Assembly: GCF_013204885.1 (NCBI RefSeq)
Contig: NZ_JABMKX010000008.1
Location: forward strand, 186,001 to 250,000
DNA from: Paenibacillus tritici
GTDB lineage: Bacteria > Bacillota > Bacilli > Paenibacillales > Paenibacillaceae
Direction: 5' to 3'
Length of the DNA stretch: 64,000 nucleotides
Position 1 is the first letter of the stretch; the number at the start of each line of letters is the position of its first letter. Position numbers and translations under genes: made by a program. A model generated the notes under the pieces. The model worked only from the letters and a program-made list of their open reading frames with translations. It ran no database searches and was not told where the DNA came from. Below, in pieces: positions 52,129 through 61,024 of this stretch.

Positions 52129-53517
52129 ATGAACAAGATCGTGAACAGCAAGAGGCCGGCAATTCTGCTTACCACCGCCCTGGCGGCAATGGTAGCCGTA
52201 TCGGGCTGCGGCGGCGGCAAATCAGCAGGCGATGTGGCAGCAGGAGACAGCGGTGCAGGGAATTCCGGCAGTTCCGGTGAACAAGTGACGATATCGTATT
52301 ATACGATTGACTCGGAGGACCGGACTTTTGTCGAGAAGCTGATCCCTGACTTCGAGAAGGAGCATCCGAACATCAAGGTCAAGGTGGAGAAAGCACCCTA
52401 CGAGCAGTTCGACAGCAAGCTGCAGACGCTGATTGCCGGCGGCAATTCCCCGGATGTTACGAGCCACTACGGGTACGGCGGTTTCGCCGAGTATTATAAC
52501 AAAGACATGCTGCTGGATCTGACAGACCTTATTCAAGAAGACGGCTTCAAGCCGGAGGACTACCACATTCCTGACAATCTGATGAAAATCTATACCGTTA
52601 ACGGCCATACCTACGGCATTCCGGTCAATATGTATGTTACCTTGATGCTCTACAACAAGGATATGTTCGATGCCGCAGGGGTCTCCTATCCGCCAAGTGA
52701 TTACGAGGATAAGAGCTGGACTTTTGAGCGGATGGTTGAGGATGCCAAGAAGATGACGCTGGTCTCGGATGACATAGCCAAAACGCAATACGGCGTAGAC
52801 TTCACCTGGGCGGAGCGGGATATGCGTCCGCTGTACTTCGGGGCTGAACCCTATTCTGAGGATACCTGGACCAACGGCGGCGTTCCTTCCGAGACCCATT
52901 TCGACTCCCCTGAGGTCATTGCCGCTTATCAGAAGCTGTTCGACCTTGTCTTCAAGGATAAGGTGTCCCCGACTTCCGAATGGAGTAAAAGCGTGGCCGG
53001 ACAGAACGGCGATCCGTTCGTCGCAGGCAAGATCGGCATGTCGATCGGCGGCTCCTGGAATCTCGCCGGGGCCAATGATTTCCCGTTCAAGATCGGCGTA
53101 GCCGCAGTTCCCTGGGGCGGCAATGACAAGGTGCGCAGCACGCTGTTCGTTGACCCGCTGCTGATTCTGAAGGATTCGAAGCATCCGAAGGAAGCTTTTG
53201 AATGGATCAAATATCTGATGACCACCGAAGTCCAGGAGAAGTCCATCGAGCTGAGCGGCGGCAATCCGCCGGTCAATACCGAAGCGGCTGAGGTCTATTA
53301 CAAGCATTTTGACGGAATTGATCCGGGGGATGTGAAGAAGGTCTACGAGGGCGCGGTCCAATACGGCTACGAATCCTACAACCATCTGATCACTAACTAC
53401 TCGCAGATCAACGATATGTTCATCAATGAGCTGCAGCCTGTCGAGACCGGACACAAGACGCTGGAAGAGGTGATGCCGGTCATTCAGAAGAAGGTCACGG
53501 AGATTATCGCCAGATAG
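52129..53517 (+). CDS. Carbohydrate ABC transporter substrate-binding lipoprotein
   Basis: 462 residues with lipobox VSGC (Cys27), a Gly/Ser/Asp linker and a family 1 solute-binding fold. ATG 52129 follows GGAGGGATTGAGCA. It follows the permeases by 40 bp. Downstream genes encode a LacI regulator, a sugar kinase and a 6-phospho-glycosidase, so the ligand is likely a disaccharide handled by these enzymes. Confidence 0.92.
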   Translation: MNKIVNSKRPAILLTTALAAMVAVSGCGGGKSAGDVAAGDSGAGNSGSSGEQVTISYYTIDSEDRTFVEKLIPDFEKEHPNIKVKVEKAPYEQFDSKLQTLIAGGNSPDVTSHYGYGGFAEYYNKDMLLDLTDLIQEDGFKPEDYHIPDNLMKIYTVNGHTYGIPVNMYVTLMLYNKDMFDAAGVSYPPSDYEDKSWTFERMVEDAKKMTLVSDDIAKTQYGVDFTWAERDMRPLYFGAEPYSEDTWTNGGVPSETHFDSPEVIAAYQKLFDLVFKDKVSPTSEWSKSVAGQNGDPFVAGKIGMSIGGSWNLAGANDFPFKIGVAAVPWGGNDKVRSTLFVDPLLILKDSKHPKEAFEWIKYLMTTEVQEKSIELSGGNPPVNTEAAEVYYKHFDGIDPGDVKKVYEGAVQYGYESYNHLITNYSQINDMFINELQPVETGHKTLEEVMPVIQKKVTEIIAR

Positions 53518-53624
53518 GGCGGCGCCGGCAGCCTTGGCAATTATACGTTTAGCGGAACTCCGGTGCGCCCTGTATACTGAAGATAGAATATAGCACCGGA
53601 AATCCGCCGCAAGGAGCGCTTAAG

Positions 53625-54614
53625 ATGAAAGTGAGTATTTTTGATGTAGCCAAAAAATCAGGGCTGTCCGTGGTCACCGTATCGCGGGTATTAAACGGTG
53701 CCGGGACCGTGCGGGAGAACAACCGCCAGAAGGTGCTGGATGCGATCAAGGAGCTGGATTACCGCCCGAATGCGGCTGCACGCAGCCTGGCCAGCGGCAA
53801 GACCGGCATCATCGGCCTGATTGTAACAACACTCCAGGATTCCTTCTTCGATGCCGTGGTCAAGGAGCTGAATGAGACGCTGGCCCTGCACGGATATTTC
53901 CTGGCGATCTCTATATCGACAGGCATCGGCTCTGACGAGAACCACTATCTGATTCAGGAAGACCGCGTAGACGGGCTTATCCTGCTCTCACCAATGAAAG
54001 AGGACAATTATATTGTCGAGCTGAAGCGGCGGGGCATCCCTTATGTACTGATCGACAATCAGCTGCCGGAGAATGACACCTACTCGGTCACCATCGACAA
54101 CTTCAAGGGCGGTTATGCCGCAGCCAGCCACCTCCTGGAGCTGGGGCATACCTCCATCGCCCATCTCTGCGGGAATGAGATGTTCCGCAGTACACGGGAA
54201 CGGCGTGCAGGCTTCCTGCAGGCATTACAGGAGCGGGGCATCCCCCCGTTCGAAATCGTTCCCGGCGACTTCGAGATCGGCATGGGCTACGGCACCGCGA
54301 AGCGCTGGCTGCAGGAGGGCAAGCTGCCTGCGGCTGTATTCGCCGGAGATGACAATATTGCCCTTGGGGTCATTAACGCCCTGATGGAAGCCGGAGTCCG
54401 GGTGCCTGAGGAAGTGGCGGTCGTCGGTTACGACGACCATTATATCGCTTCCCAGCTCCGCCCGCATCTGACCACCCTGCGCCAGCCTGCAGACAAGATC
54501 GGAGTGGCCGCCGCCCACATGCTGCTGCGCCGGATCAGCGGAGAGATGAAGCGCGGCTCCAATATCCGGATCGATCCGGAGCTGATCGTGCGGGAATCGA
54601 CGCATTCAGGGTAG
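53625..54614 (+). CDS. LacI-family transcriptional regulator
   Basis: 329 residues. The LacI helix-turn-helix is at residues 3-24 (IFDVAKKSGLSVVTVSRVLN), hinge helix RPNAAARSLASG at about 46-57, and a periplasmic-binding-type ligand domain follows. ATG 53625 follows CAAGGAGCG. Probably represses the surrounding operon through the TTAAAGCG sites at 50206 and 50278, released by the imported sugar or its phosphate. Confidence 0.94.
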   Translation: MKVSIFDVAKKSGLSVVTVSRVLNGAGTVRENNRQKVLDAIKELDYRPNAAARSLASGKTGIIGLIVTTLQDSFFDAVVKELNETLALHGYFLAISISTGIGSDENHYLIQEDRVDGLILLSPMKEDNYIVELKRRGIPYVLIDNQLPENDTYSVTIDNFKGGYAAASHLLELGHTSIAHLCGNEMFRSTRERRAGFLQALQERGIPPFEIVPGDFEIGMGYGTAKRWLQEGKLPAAVFAGDDNIALGVINALMEAGVRVPEEVAVVGYDDHYIASQLRPHLTTLRQPADKIGVAAAHMLLRRISGEMKRGSNIRIDPELIVRESTHSG

Positions 54615-54618
54615 CATA

Positions 54619-54781
54619 GTTTGCGGAGTGAGGTCGAAGAAGATTAGGCTATCAAACCTTGCGTATGCTTTCGAAGCGAGTTTTGTACGATGAGATTCAA
54701 TGAAGCACTGCTCACAAAACTAAGCGTATGCTTCCGAAGCAAGTTTGCGAAGTGAGGTCGAAGAAGATTAGGCTATCAAAC
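54619..54781 (+). repeat. 39-bp direct repeat pair flanking a 54-85-bp related spacer
   Basis: Copies at 54619-54657 and 54743-54781 match at 38 of 39 bases; each begins GTTTGCG and ends CTATCAAAC, so each is bounded by a GTTTG/CAAAC inverted end. Between them two further related segments (GCGTATGCTTTCGAAGC at 54661 and GCGTATGCTTCCGAAGC at 54724) occur. The second copy abuts the ribosome site of the kinase gene. Likely a small dispersed intergenic repeat element. Confidence 0.85.
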
Positions 54782-54799
54782 TTTTAGGAGTGACGAACA

Positions 54800-55795
54800 T
54801 TGGCTTACTATTTGGGGATCGACGGGGGAGGCAGCAAGACCTACGCCCTGCTGAGCGATGAACACGGCCGTATTCTCGGCAAGGGCAGGAGCGGCAACGG
54901 CAATCACCAGACCGGCGCGAAGCGCGCAGCGGAGAGTATCCGCGAAGCAGCCTTCGGTGCGCTGGCTGAAGCCGGGCTCCGGCTGGATCAGATCCGGCAT
55001 ACCTTCCTAGGGCTGGCCGGCGCTGACCGCGCGGCGGATTACGACATCCTCCATCCGATGATCCGCGGCATTGGACTCACAGAATATACGATCAGCGGCG
55101 ATCCGATGATCAGCCTGCGCGCCGGAACGGACCGCCCCTACGGCGTAGCCCTGATCTGCGGCACCGGAACCAATGCTGCGGGGCGCAGCCCCCAGGGGCA
55201 GTACTTCCAGTGCGGCGGCTTCGATTATATGTACGGTGATTTCGGCGGCGGAGGCGCGCTGAATATCGAGGTCTTCCGCACAGTTATCCGCGCCTGGGAC
55301 GGCCGGGAGCAGGCAACACTGCTTACTGCACCGCTCTTGAAGCTGCTCGGCTACGGGCAGGTAGAGGACATGTACAATGATTACCTGGATCACGGCAAGC
55401 AGGTGCCGCTGGATGCCGCCCGTCTGCTCTTCCCGGCGGCGTCTGAAGGCGATGCTGCAGCACTGGCGATCCTGAACCGGCAGGGCGTCGAGCTAGGCAA
55501 GGCTGCGGCGGCTGTAATCCATAGGCTCGGTATGGAGAACGACCGCTTCGATGTAGTATTGGCAGGAAGCCTGCTGACCCGGGGGGACCGCGGCTGGATT
55601 CGCGGCCCGATTGAGCAGGCTGTACGCGCAGCGGCACCGAATGCGGCTGTAGTCACCTTATCTACCGAACCCGTTGTCGGTGCGCTCTGGTCGGCACTGG
55701 AGAGTGACGGTATCCCGGTAAGCAATGAAGTCTATGATACAATGCGTACCTATCAGGAATTCGAACTTATTCCCATAACCCTAAGACAGGAGTGA
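54800..55795 (+). CDS. BadF/BadG/BcrA-type ATPase kinase (N-acetylglucosamine kinase family)
   Basis: 331 residues from TTG 54800 (AGGAGTGACG upstream). Actin-like ATPase fold with phosphate-1 motif GIDGGGSKTYALL near residue 6 and adenosine motif GVALICGTGTNAAGR near 115. The family includes N-acetylglucosamine and N-acetylmuramic acid kinases. Beside a GH4 6-phospho-glycosidase, the likely job is ATP-dependent phosphorylation of an imported (non-PTS) sugar to supply the phospho-substrate for it. Acceptor identity is inferred. Confidence 0.87.
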   Translation: MAYYLGIDGGGSKTYALLSDEHGRILGKGRSGNGNHQTGAKRAAESIREAAFGALAEAGLRLDQIRHTFLGLAGADRAADYDILHPMIRGIGLTEYTISGDPMISLRAGTDRPYGVALICGTGTNAAGRSPQGQYFQCGGFDYMYGDFGGGGALNIEVFRTVIRAWDGREQATLLTAPLLKLLGYGQVEDMYNDYLDHGKQVPLDAARLLFPAASEGDAAALAILNRQGVELGKAAAAVIHRLGMENDRFDVVLAGSLLTRGDRGWIRGPIEQAVRAAAPNAAVVTLSTEPVVGALWSALESDGIPVSNEVYDTMRTYQEFELIPITLRQE

Positions 55796-55801
55796 TTCAT
55801 C

Positions 55802-57136
55802 TTGGCAGCGAATCAAGGTCTCAAGATTGCCGTGATTGGCGGGGGTTCTTCTTATACCCCCGAACTGGTAGAAGGCTTCATTCTGCATTACAGCGAGCTC
55901 CCGGTCCGCGAGCTGTGGCTCGTAGATATTGAGGCGGGCCTGCATAAGCTCAATATCGTGGGGGCTCTGGCTAAGCGGATGGTTCAGAAATCCGGTCTTC
56001 CTATAGAGGTCCACCTCACCACCGACCGGCGCGAAGCCATTGCCGGTGCGGACTTCGTCAGCACCCAGATCCGTGTCGGGATGCTGGATGCCCGCGCCCG
56101 CGACGAGTCAATTCCGCTGAAATACGGCGTGATCGGCCAGGAGACAACCGGTCCCGGAGGAATGCTGAAGGCGCTGCGCACCATCCCCGTCATCCTCGGC
56201 ATCTGCCGGGATATCGAGGAGCTGGCACCGGATGCCTGGCTGCTTAACTTCACCAATCCGGCGGGCATGGTCACCGAAGCGGTGCTGAGGTATTCCAAGG
56301 TGAAGAGCATTGGTCTATGCAATGCCCCGATTGGGCTGATCAAGCAGGTATCGGCCAAATATAATGCCGCCCCTGACCGGATCTATGCCGAGTTCGTCGG
56401 TCTCAACCATCTGCACTGGATCACCCGGATTGATGTAGAAGGGGAAGACAAGCTGGAGGACATGCTGGCTGATACCGCAGGCTACAGCGCGAAGAATGTG
56501 CCGGCACGCGAGTGGAATCCTGAATTTCTGCAATCGCTGCACGCCTTGCCTTCGTATTATTTGAAGTATTTCTACATGACCGATGCGATGCTCGCAGAGC
56601 AGCAGGCCGCAGCCGCACAAGGCGAGAACCGCGCCGAAGTCGTCAAGCGTGTGGAGGAAGAGCTGTTTGAAATCTACGGCAACCTAGAGCTGGATGAGAA
56701 GCCGAAGCAGCTGGAGCAGCGCGGCGGAGCCTTTTATTCGGAAGCCGCGGTGAACCTGATGCGCTCCCTGCACAACGGCACGAACGACATTCAGACGCTG
56801 AACGTGGCGAACCGGGGCATTCTGAGCTTCCTCCCGGACGATGCCAGCATCGAGGTGAATTGTGTCGTCACCAGGACCGGCCCCCTTCCCCTGCCGCTGA
56901 CCAGGATTCCGCCGATGGCCACCGGGCTCATCCATGCCGTCAAAACCTACGAGCAGCTCGCCATCGACGCCGCTGTCACCGGAGACCGCAGCCTGGCTAT
57001 TCAAGCCTTGGCCCATCATCCGCTTGTTCCTTCTGTAGAAGTGGCCATCGCCATGCTGGATGAGATGCTGGAGGCGAATAAGGAGTATCTGCCGGCCTTT
57101 TTCGGGCAAGCAGCTGCCCCCGTAGCTAATATATAG
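55802..57136 (+). CDS. GH4 6-phospho-glycosidase (6-phospho-beta-glucosidase type)
   Basis: 444 residues from TTG 55802 (AGGAGTG upstream, 6 bp after the kinase stop). GH4 enzymes use NAD and a divalent metal in an oxidation-elimination mechanism. Seen here: dinucleotide motif IGGGSSYTPELVEG near residue 12, NFTNPAGMVTEA near 150, the metal-ligand Cys in LCNAPIG near 173, and His in GLNHLHW near 202. LNPAG/CNAPIG fit the LicH/CelF beta-glucosidase branch rather than alpha-glucosidases. It closes the operon; a terminator follows. Confidence 0.93.
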   Translation: MAANQGLKIAVIGGGSSYTPELVEGFILHYSELPVRELWLVDIEAGLHKLNIVGALAKRMVQKSGLPIEVHLTTDRREAIAGADFVSTQIRVGMLDARARDESIPLKYGVIGQETTGPGGMLKALRTIPVILGICRDIEELAPDAWLLNFTNPAGMVTEAVLRYSKVKSIGLCNAPIGLIKQVSAKYNAAPDRIYAEFVGLNHLHWITRIDVEGEDKLEDMLADTAGYSAKNVPAREWNPEFLQSLHALPSYYLKYFYMTDAMLAEQQAAAAQGENRAEVVKRVEEELFEIYGNLELDEKPKQLEQRGGAFYSEAAVNLMRSLHNGTNDIQTLNVANRGILSFLPDDASIEVNCVVTRTGPLPLPLTRIPPMATGLIHAVKTYEQLAIDAAVTGDRSLAIQALAHHPLVPSVEVAIAMLDEMLEANKEYLPAFFGQAAAPVANI

Positions 57137-57154
57137 ACGCGATTCGACAAAAAA

Positions 57155-57200
57155 AGCCTGTGCTGACCGCAGATCATAACTTGCGGCCGGCACAGGCTGT
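57155..57200. terminator. Bidirectional terminator
   Basis: AGCCTGTGC and GGCACAGGCT arms with a partly paired middle, flanked by A-rich sequence on the left and TATTATTT on the right, between two convergent genes. Confidence 0.82.
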
Positions 57201-57205
57201 ATTAT

Positions 57206-57934
57206 TTATTTGACAATCGTATAGCGGTAGGTCTCGCCTTCAATCTTGAAATCGGCATAGAGCGGCTTGCCGCTGGACTTCACTTCGTCAGGAATCTCAG
57301 CCAGGAAGACCAGGGTACCGTTCTTAAGCGGTTCAATCTCGGAAATGCTGGTATACGTGAAGTCTTCACCGCCGTTCTCCTCCATGGTAGCGAAGGTTCC
57401 ATATTCATATTTGTTGTCGTAGGTAACCTCTACATCCGCTACCTTATCTGCATCCATGGCTTCGCCCTTCAGGTTCTTCACTTTCAGGGTGATCGCCAGA
57501 TAGATGGTGCCCGGCTCCTTGGCTTCATAGTAGGTGTGGAATGATCCCGGGTTGGACGGACTGACCTTCTTGCCAAAAGAAGTCTTGGTAATCGTATATT
57601 CACCGGTCCCCTCAATCACCAGCGGCGTGCTTTTTACGATCACCTTCTGGTCATTCCCGGGATCAGCCGCCACAGTGGTGGCCTCTTCGCTTGCCGGTTC
57701 CTGCGGCTCTGCCGCTTCTGTATTCCCGGATGCCCCCTCAGGCTTCTTCAACGCCGCCTTCAGACTGTCATTCTCTTCCTTCAGGAACTTGTTCTCTTGC
57801 TGCAGCTTGCCCATCTCTATCTTCAGCTTCTCCGTGTTGTCTCCGTTAGAGCCTGAATTGCCTGAAGAGCATCCGGCCACCGATACCGCCAGCATGGCAG
57901 CAGCTAACCACATACCGCCTGTTTTCACCTTCAT
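57206..57934 (-). CDS. Lipoprotein with coiled coil and Ig-like domain
   Basis: 242 residues. Lipobox VAGC (Cys22), a Gly/Ser/Asn linker, a coiled-coil segment (about 37-65, Lys/Leu/Glu heptads), a Glu/Ala/Pro linker, and a beta-rich domain (about 100-242) like DUF4352/DUF5067-type lipoproteins. Start ATG 57934 with GGGGTG close upstream; TTG 57946 is an alternative. Function unknown; such proteins are common at the envelope of Firmicutes. Confidence 0.83.
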   Translation of the reverse strand: MKVKTGGMWLAAAMLAVSVAGCSSGNSGSNGDNTEKLKIEMGKLQQENKFLKEENDSLKAALKKPEGASGNTEAAEPQEPASEEATTVAADPGNDQKVIVKSTPLVIEGTGEYTITKTSFGKKVSPSNPGSFHTYYEAKEPGTIYLAITLKVKNLKGEAMDADKVADVEVTYDNKYEYGTFATMEENGGEDFTYTSISEIEPLKNGTLVFLAEIPDEVKSSGKPLYADFKIEGETYRYTIVK

Positions 57935-58048
57935 AAGACACCCCAATATTTGTATTTAACCCTCTATATTATAAGACAAGCCCCCTCGATTGAGGATAGA
58001 AAAATATGTCGAATTAACATACACTTTCAAAATAATCCCATACTCCAG

Positions 58049-58903
58049 TTACTCTCTATGCTGCTTGCGGTACTGCAGCGGAGAACGTCCGGTAACCCCC
58101 TTGAACAACCGCCCGAAATGGGCGATGCTCTCGAAGCCTGTCTCGGCGGCGACCCGGGTCATCGGCCAATCCGTCTGCGTAAGCAGCGTCTGCGTCTCGC
58201 GGATGCGGACATAATTCAGATACTCGATAATCGTGAACCCCGTCGTCTGCTTGAAGATCCGGCACAGATACGTGGAGCTGATGAAGAACTGCTCGGCAAT
58301 TCCGCCCAGGCTCAGCTTCTCCCCGTAGTGGGTATCCAGATATTCAATAATGCCGTACACCCGGCGCTGTCCCTCGCTCTGTTCGGGGGAGACCAGCGCA
58401 GGTTTCGCCTTGCGTATCCGTTCCAGTTGAATCAGCAGTTGCAGCAGCAGCGTCCTTGTATATTCAGCGCCCCACAGCTTGTCCTCCTTCTGTTCTCCCA
58501 GCATGGCCTGGAGCAGATCGGCGATCCTTCCCTGTTCATGCGCCGTAGGCCGCAGCAGGAAGCTCTCTCCCCCGAACACATTCATCCATCCCGGGCCGGG
58601 AGCCACCGGCGCAACATAGGAATCGTCGAAGCTCACCAGGACCCGCTCATGCGGCTGATGGTTACCGCCCGCTGTGCGGTGGAGATGGTTTTTGTTAATA
58701 AAGACGAGGTCACCAGCCTCCAGCGCATACATGCGGTTGCGGATATAGTAATGCCGTTCCCCGGACAGCAGATAGTATATTTCATAGAAATCATGGAAAT
58801 GGTCGATGTCCATATTGAATGGCCCTTTGCGCTTCAACTGCTCAATCTGGAATATAGGTTCCACCCTACCATCACGCCCCTTGCCAGGATAATATACGCA
58901 CAC
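58049..58903 (-). CDS. AraC-family transcriptional regulator with cupin sensor
   Basis: 284 residues. An N-terminal cupin-like domain (about 20-140; motif HFHDFYEIYYLLSG, GDLVFINKNHLHR) is followed by an AraC double helix-turn-helix (about 185-280). The start is uncertain: GTG 58903 has no ribosome site, and GTG 58864 (residue 14) is a possible alternative before the conserved part. Divergent from a Gfo/Idh/MocA dehydrogenase, which it probably regulates in response to a sugar. Confidence 0.9.
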   Translation of the reverse strand: MCVYYPGKGRDGRVEPIFQIEQLKRKGPFNMDIDHFHDFYEIYYLLSGERHYYIRNRMYALEAGDLVFINKNHLHRTAGGNHQPHERVLVSFDDSYVAPVAPGPGWMNVFGGESFLLRPTAHEQGRIADLLQAMLGEQKEDKLWGAEYTRTLLLQLLIQLERIRKAKPALVSPEQSEGQRRVYGIIEYLDTHYGEKLSLGGIAEQFFISSTYLCRIFKQTTGFTIIEYLNYVRIRETQTLLTQTDWPMTRVAAETGFESIAHFGRLFKGVTGRSPLQYRKQHRE

Positions 58904-58929
58904 TTTGGAGGGAAATTGACTAAATACCG

Positions 58930-58958
58930 TTCACTTTCTGCATTTCCTATACTATAAA
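58930..58958 (+). promoter_or_regulatory. Sigma-A promoter of the dehydrogenase gene
   Basis: TTCACT (58930-58935), 17 bp, TATAAA (58953-58958), 34 bp upstream of the TTG start at 58993. Confidence 0.65.
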
Positions 58959-58992
58959 ATAGAATCAAATCCAAGTAAATGGAGTGATCCCC

Positions 58993-60279
58993 TTGTCCAA
59001 AAAGAAATATGCACTCGTCGGCACCGGTGGCCGGGCTGAATTTTTCTATGGCGCTCTTGTTACCGTTTACAATGAAACGTCCGAGCTGGTGGCCTTCTGT
59101 GATGTGAATCAGACGCGGATGAATTTCGCTAATCATATGCTTACCGGCAAATACAATTACCATGAGGTGCCTACCTACAAAGCCGAGGATTTCGACCGCA
59201 TGATTACCGAGACGCGGCCCGACTTCGTGCTGGTGACTACGATTGACCGTACCCACCACAAGTATATTATCCGCGCAATGGAGCTGGGCTGTGATGTTAT
59301 TTCCGAGAAGCCGATGACCATCGACGAGGAGAAATGCCAGGAGATCTTCGACGCTATTGAGCGTACCGGCAAGAATCTACGAGTAACTTTCAACTATCGC
59401 TATGCGCCGCATAATACGAAGATCCGCGAGGTCATTATGGACGGCGTGCTGGGTGAGATCCTGTCCGTCAACTTCGAATGGCTGCTGAATACCCAGCATG
59501 GAGCAGATTACTTCCGCAGATGGCACCGTGACAAGCGGAACAGCGGCGGCCTTTTGGTGCACAAATCGACGCATCACTTCGACCTGATGAACTTCTGGCT
59601 GGCTTCGCAGCCGGATACAGTGTTCGCCATGGGCGATCTGCGCTTCTACGGCAGGGAGAATGCCGAGAAGCGCGGCATCACGGAGTTCTACCAGCGTGCC
59701 TACGGCAGCAAGACTGCCGAGAACGATCCCTTCGCGCTCCATCTGGACCGCAATGAACACCTGAAGAGCATGTACCTGGATGCCGAGCATGAAGACGGGT
59801 ATCAGCGCGACCAGAGTGTGTTCGGGGACAATATCAGCATCGAAGACACCATGAGCGTAATGGTCAAATATAAGAATAAGACCGTCATGAACTATTCGCT
59901 TAACGCCTATATGCCGTGGGAAGGCTTCATCATCGTCTTCAATGGCACGCAGGGGCGCATGGAGGTCCGCATCACCGAGCAATCCTATGTCAATTCGGGC
60001 GGAAGCAAAGAAAGCGAGGGCGCACTGCAAGGCGTCAGCATGATGATCTACCCGCACTTCAAGGAGCCTTACCGCGTCGAGTTCGAGAGCAGCAGCGGCG
60101 GACATGGCGGCGGTGACCCGGTGCTGCTCAGCGATATTTTTGACAAAAAGCAGGAAGACCGCTTCAATCGTGCAGCCTCGCACAAGGACGGCGCTATGTC
60201 GATCATGACCGGCATCGCCGCCAACCGCTCCATGAAGACCGGCCTGCCCGTGAGGGTGGACGAACTCTGGAAGGGGTAG
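58993..60279 (+). CDS. Gfo/Idh/MocA-family oxidoreductase
   Basis: 428 residues from TTG 58993, with GGAG at an 8-nt spacing (GTG 58984 overlaps it). Rossmann motif GTGGRAEF near residue 9, the family signature SEKPMTIDEEKC near 101 and the sugar-binding YRYAPHN near 135. The C-terminal alpha/beta sheet domain is long. These enzymes oxidise or reduce sugars or inositols with NAD(P). A terminator follows; substrate unknown. Confidence 0.92.
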   Translation: MSKKKYALVGTGGRAEFFYGALVTVYNETSELVAFCDVNQTRMNFANHMLTGKYNYHEVPTYKAEDFDRMITETRPDFVLVTTIDRTHHKYIIRAMELGCDVISEKPMTIDEEKCQEIFDAIERTGKNLRVTFNYRYAPHNTKIREVIMDGVLGEILSVNFEWLLNTQHGADYFRRWHRDKRNSGGLLVHKSTHHFDLMNFWLASQPDTVFAMGDLRFYGRENAEKRGITEFYQRAYGSKTAENDPFALHLDRNEHLKSMYLDAEHEDGYQRDQSVFGDNISIEDTMSVMVKYKNKTVMNYSLNAYMPWEGFIIVFNGTQGRMEVRITEQSYVNSGGSKESEGALQGVSMMIYPHFKEPYRVEFESSSGGHGGGDPVLLSDIFDKKQEDRFNRAASHKDGAMSIMTGIAANRSMKTGLPVRVDELWKG

Positions 60280-60318
60280 TCAGGCGTCTTGCCTTTCCCC
60301 TTGGCAGAGAGTAGACAG

Positions 60319-60361
60319 AAGAACCCCTTACCCACTTGAGTGTGGGGAGAGGGGTTCTTTT
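60319..60361 (+). terminator. Terminator after the dehydrogenase gene
   Basis: AAGAACCCCT and AGGGGTTCTT arms with an inner CCCAC/GTGGG stem and TTGAG loop; followed by TTTGT. Confidence 0.9.
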
Positions 60362-60643
60362 GTATTGTAGCTGGCGTATGACGCATCTCTTTCGTGTGTT
60401 GCGGTGAACTTGCGCATTACCGAACAATATCATAGTTAGCAATTGGATAAACGTATCTTAATTCGGATGTTTCGCTGCCTTTAAGAATATTAATTGGAAA
60501 AACGTTATTTAATTTCATGCATTCCCTCTACTCTGATTGATTTGCAGTCGATTAAGTGCTGTTATTCCAATTGCTGCCTGGAAAAGACTGCTCCGGGCAT
60601 AAGCAAGTGGAGGATTTCCAACTAACTCCGGGCAAAAGCTTAT
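60362..60643. other. Intergenic stretch with imperfect short repeats
   Basis: No gene. Two related segments, ATTGGATAAACGTATCTTAA (about 60438) and ATTGGAAAAACGTTATTTAA (about 60492), and two CTCCGGGCA(T/A)AAGC-like segments (about 60592 and 60628), suggest degraded copies of small Paenibacillus-type intergenic repeats. Confidence 0.45.
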
Positions 60644-60674
60644 AAAAAAAAGCTCTTCAGTTAGAAGAGCTTTC
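60644..60674 (-). terminator. Terminator of the tRNA-Leu gene
   Basis: On the minus strand AAAGCTCTTC, loop TAACT, GAAGAGCTTT followed by a run of Ts; it begins 26 bp after the tRNA 3' end. Confidence 0.85.
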
Positions 60675-60699
60675 GCTTGCATCAAGTGTAAAACCTGTA

Positions 60700-60783
60700 T
60701 GCGGTCAAGAGGACTCGAACCTCCACGATATTGCTATCACTGGCACCTGAAGCCAGCGCGTCTGCCAATTCCGCCATGACCGC
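60700..60783 (-). tRNA. tRNA-Leu, anticodon CAG
   Basis: 84 nt. Acceptor arms GCGGTCA and TGACCGC pair, with discriminator A. The D-arm (GGCGGAATTGGCAGACGC), anticodon arm CTGGC-TTCAGGT-GCCAG with anticodon CAG, a long variable arm (GTGATAGCAATATCGT) and the TPsiC arm GGTTCGAGTCC are all present. The long variable arm confirms a class II tRNA. CCA is not encoded. Confidence 0.97.
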
Positions 60784-61024
60784 AAAGAAAATATATAATG
60801 CAACGCAAGAAGTAATATATCACGAATCTTTCGGAAGAACAAGAGTTTTTTTATTTTTTTGTGCTAAGAAAGAATGTAGAAGCATGGGGGCTAAGTAGCA
60901 TAGCGTATCAACCTGTAGTTGTTTGTTCTATGCCCCCTACCCTACTCCAGTAAATGGTTATTTCGCATGCATGGAATATAATAGACTTACGACGTCGGAA
61001 TTCATTATGGGAGTTGGACTAAGC

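Noticed and set aside
52222..53454. 410-residue minus-strand open frame
   Set aside because: Antisense of the substrate-binding lipoprotein; no ribosome site or recognisable domain.
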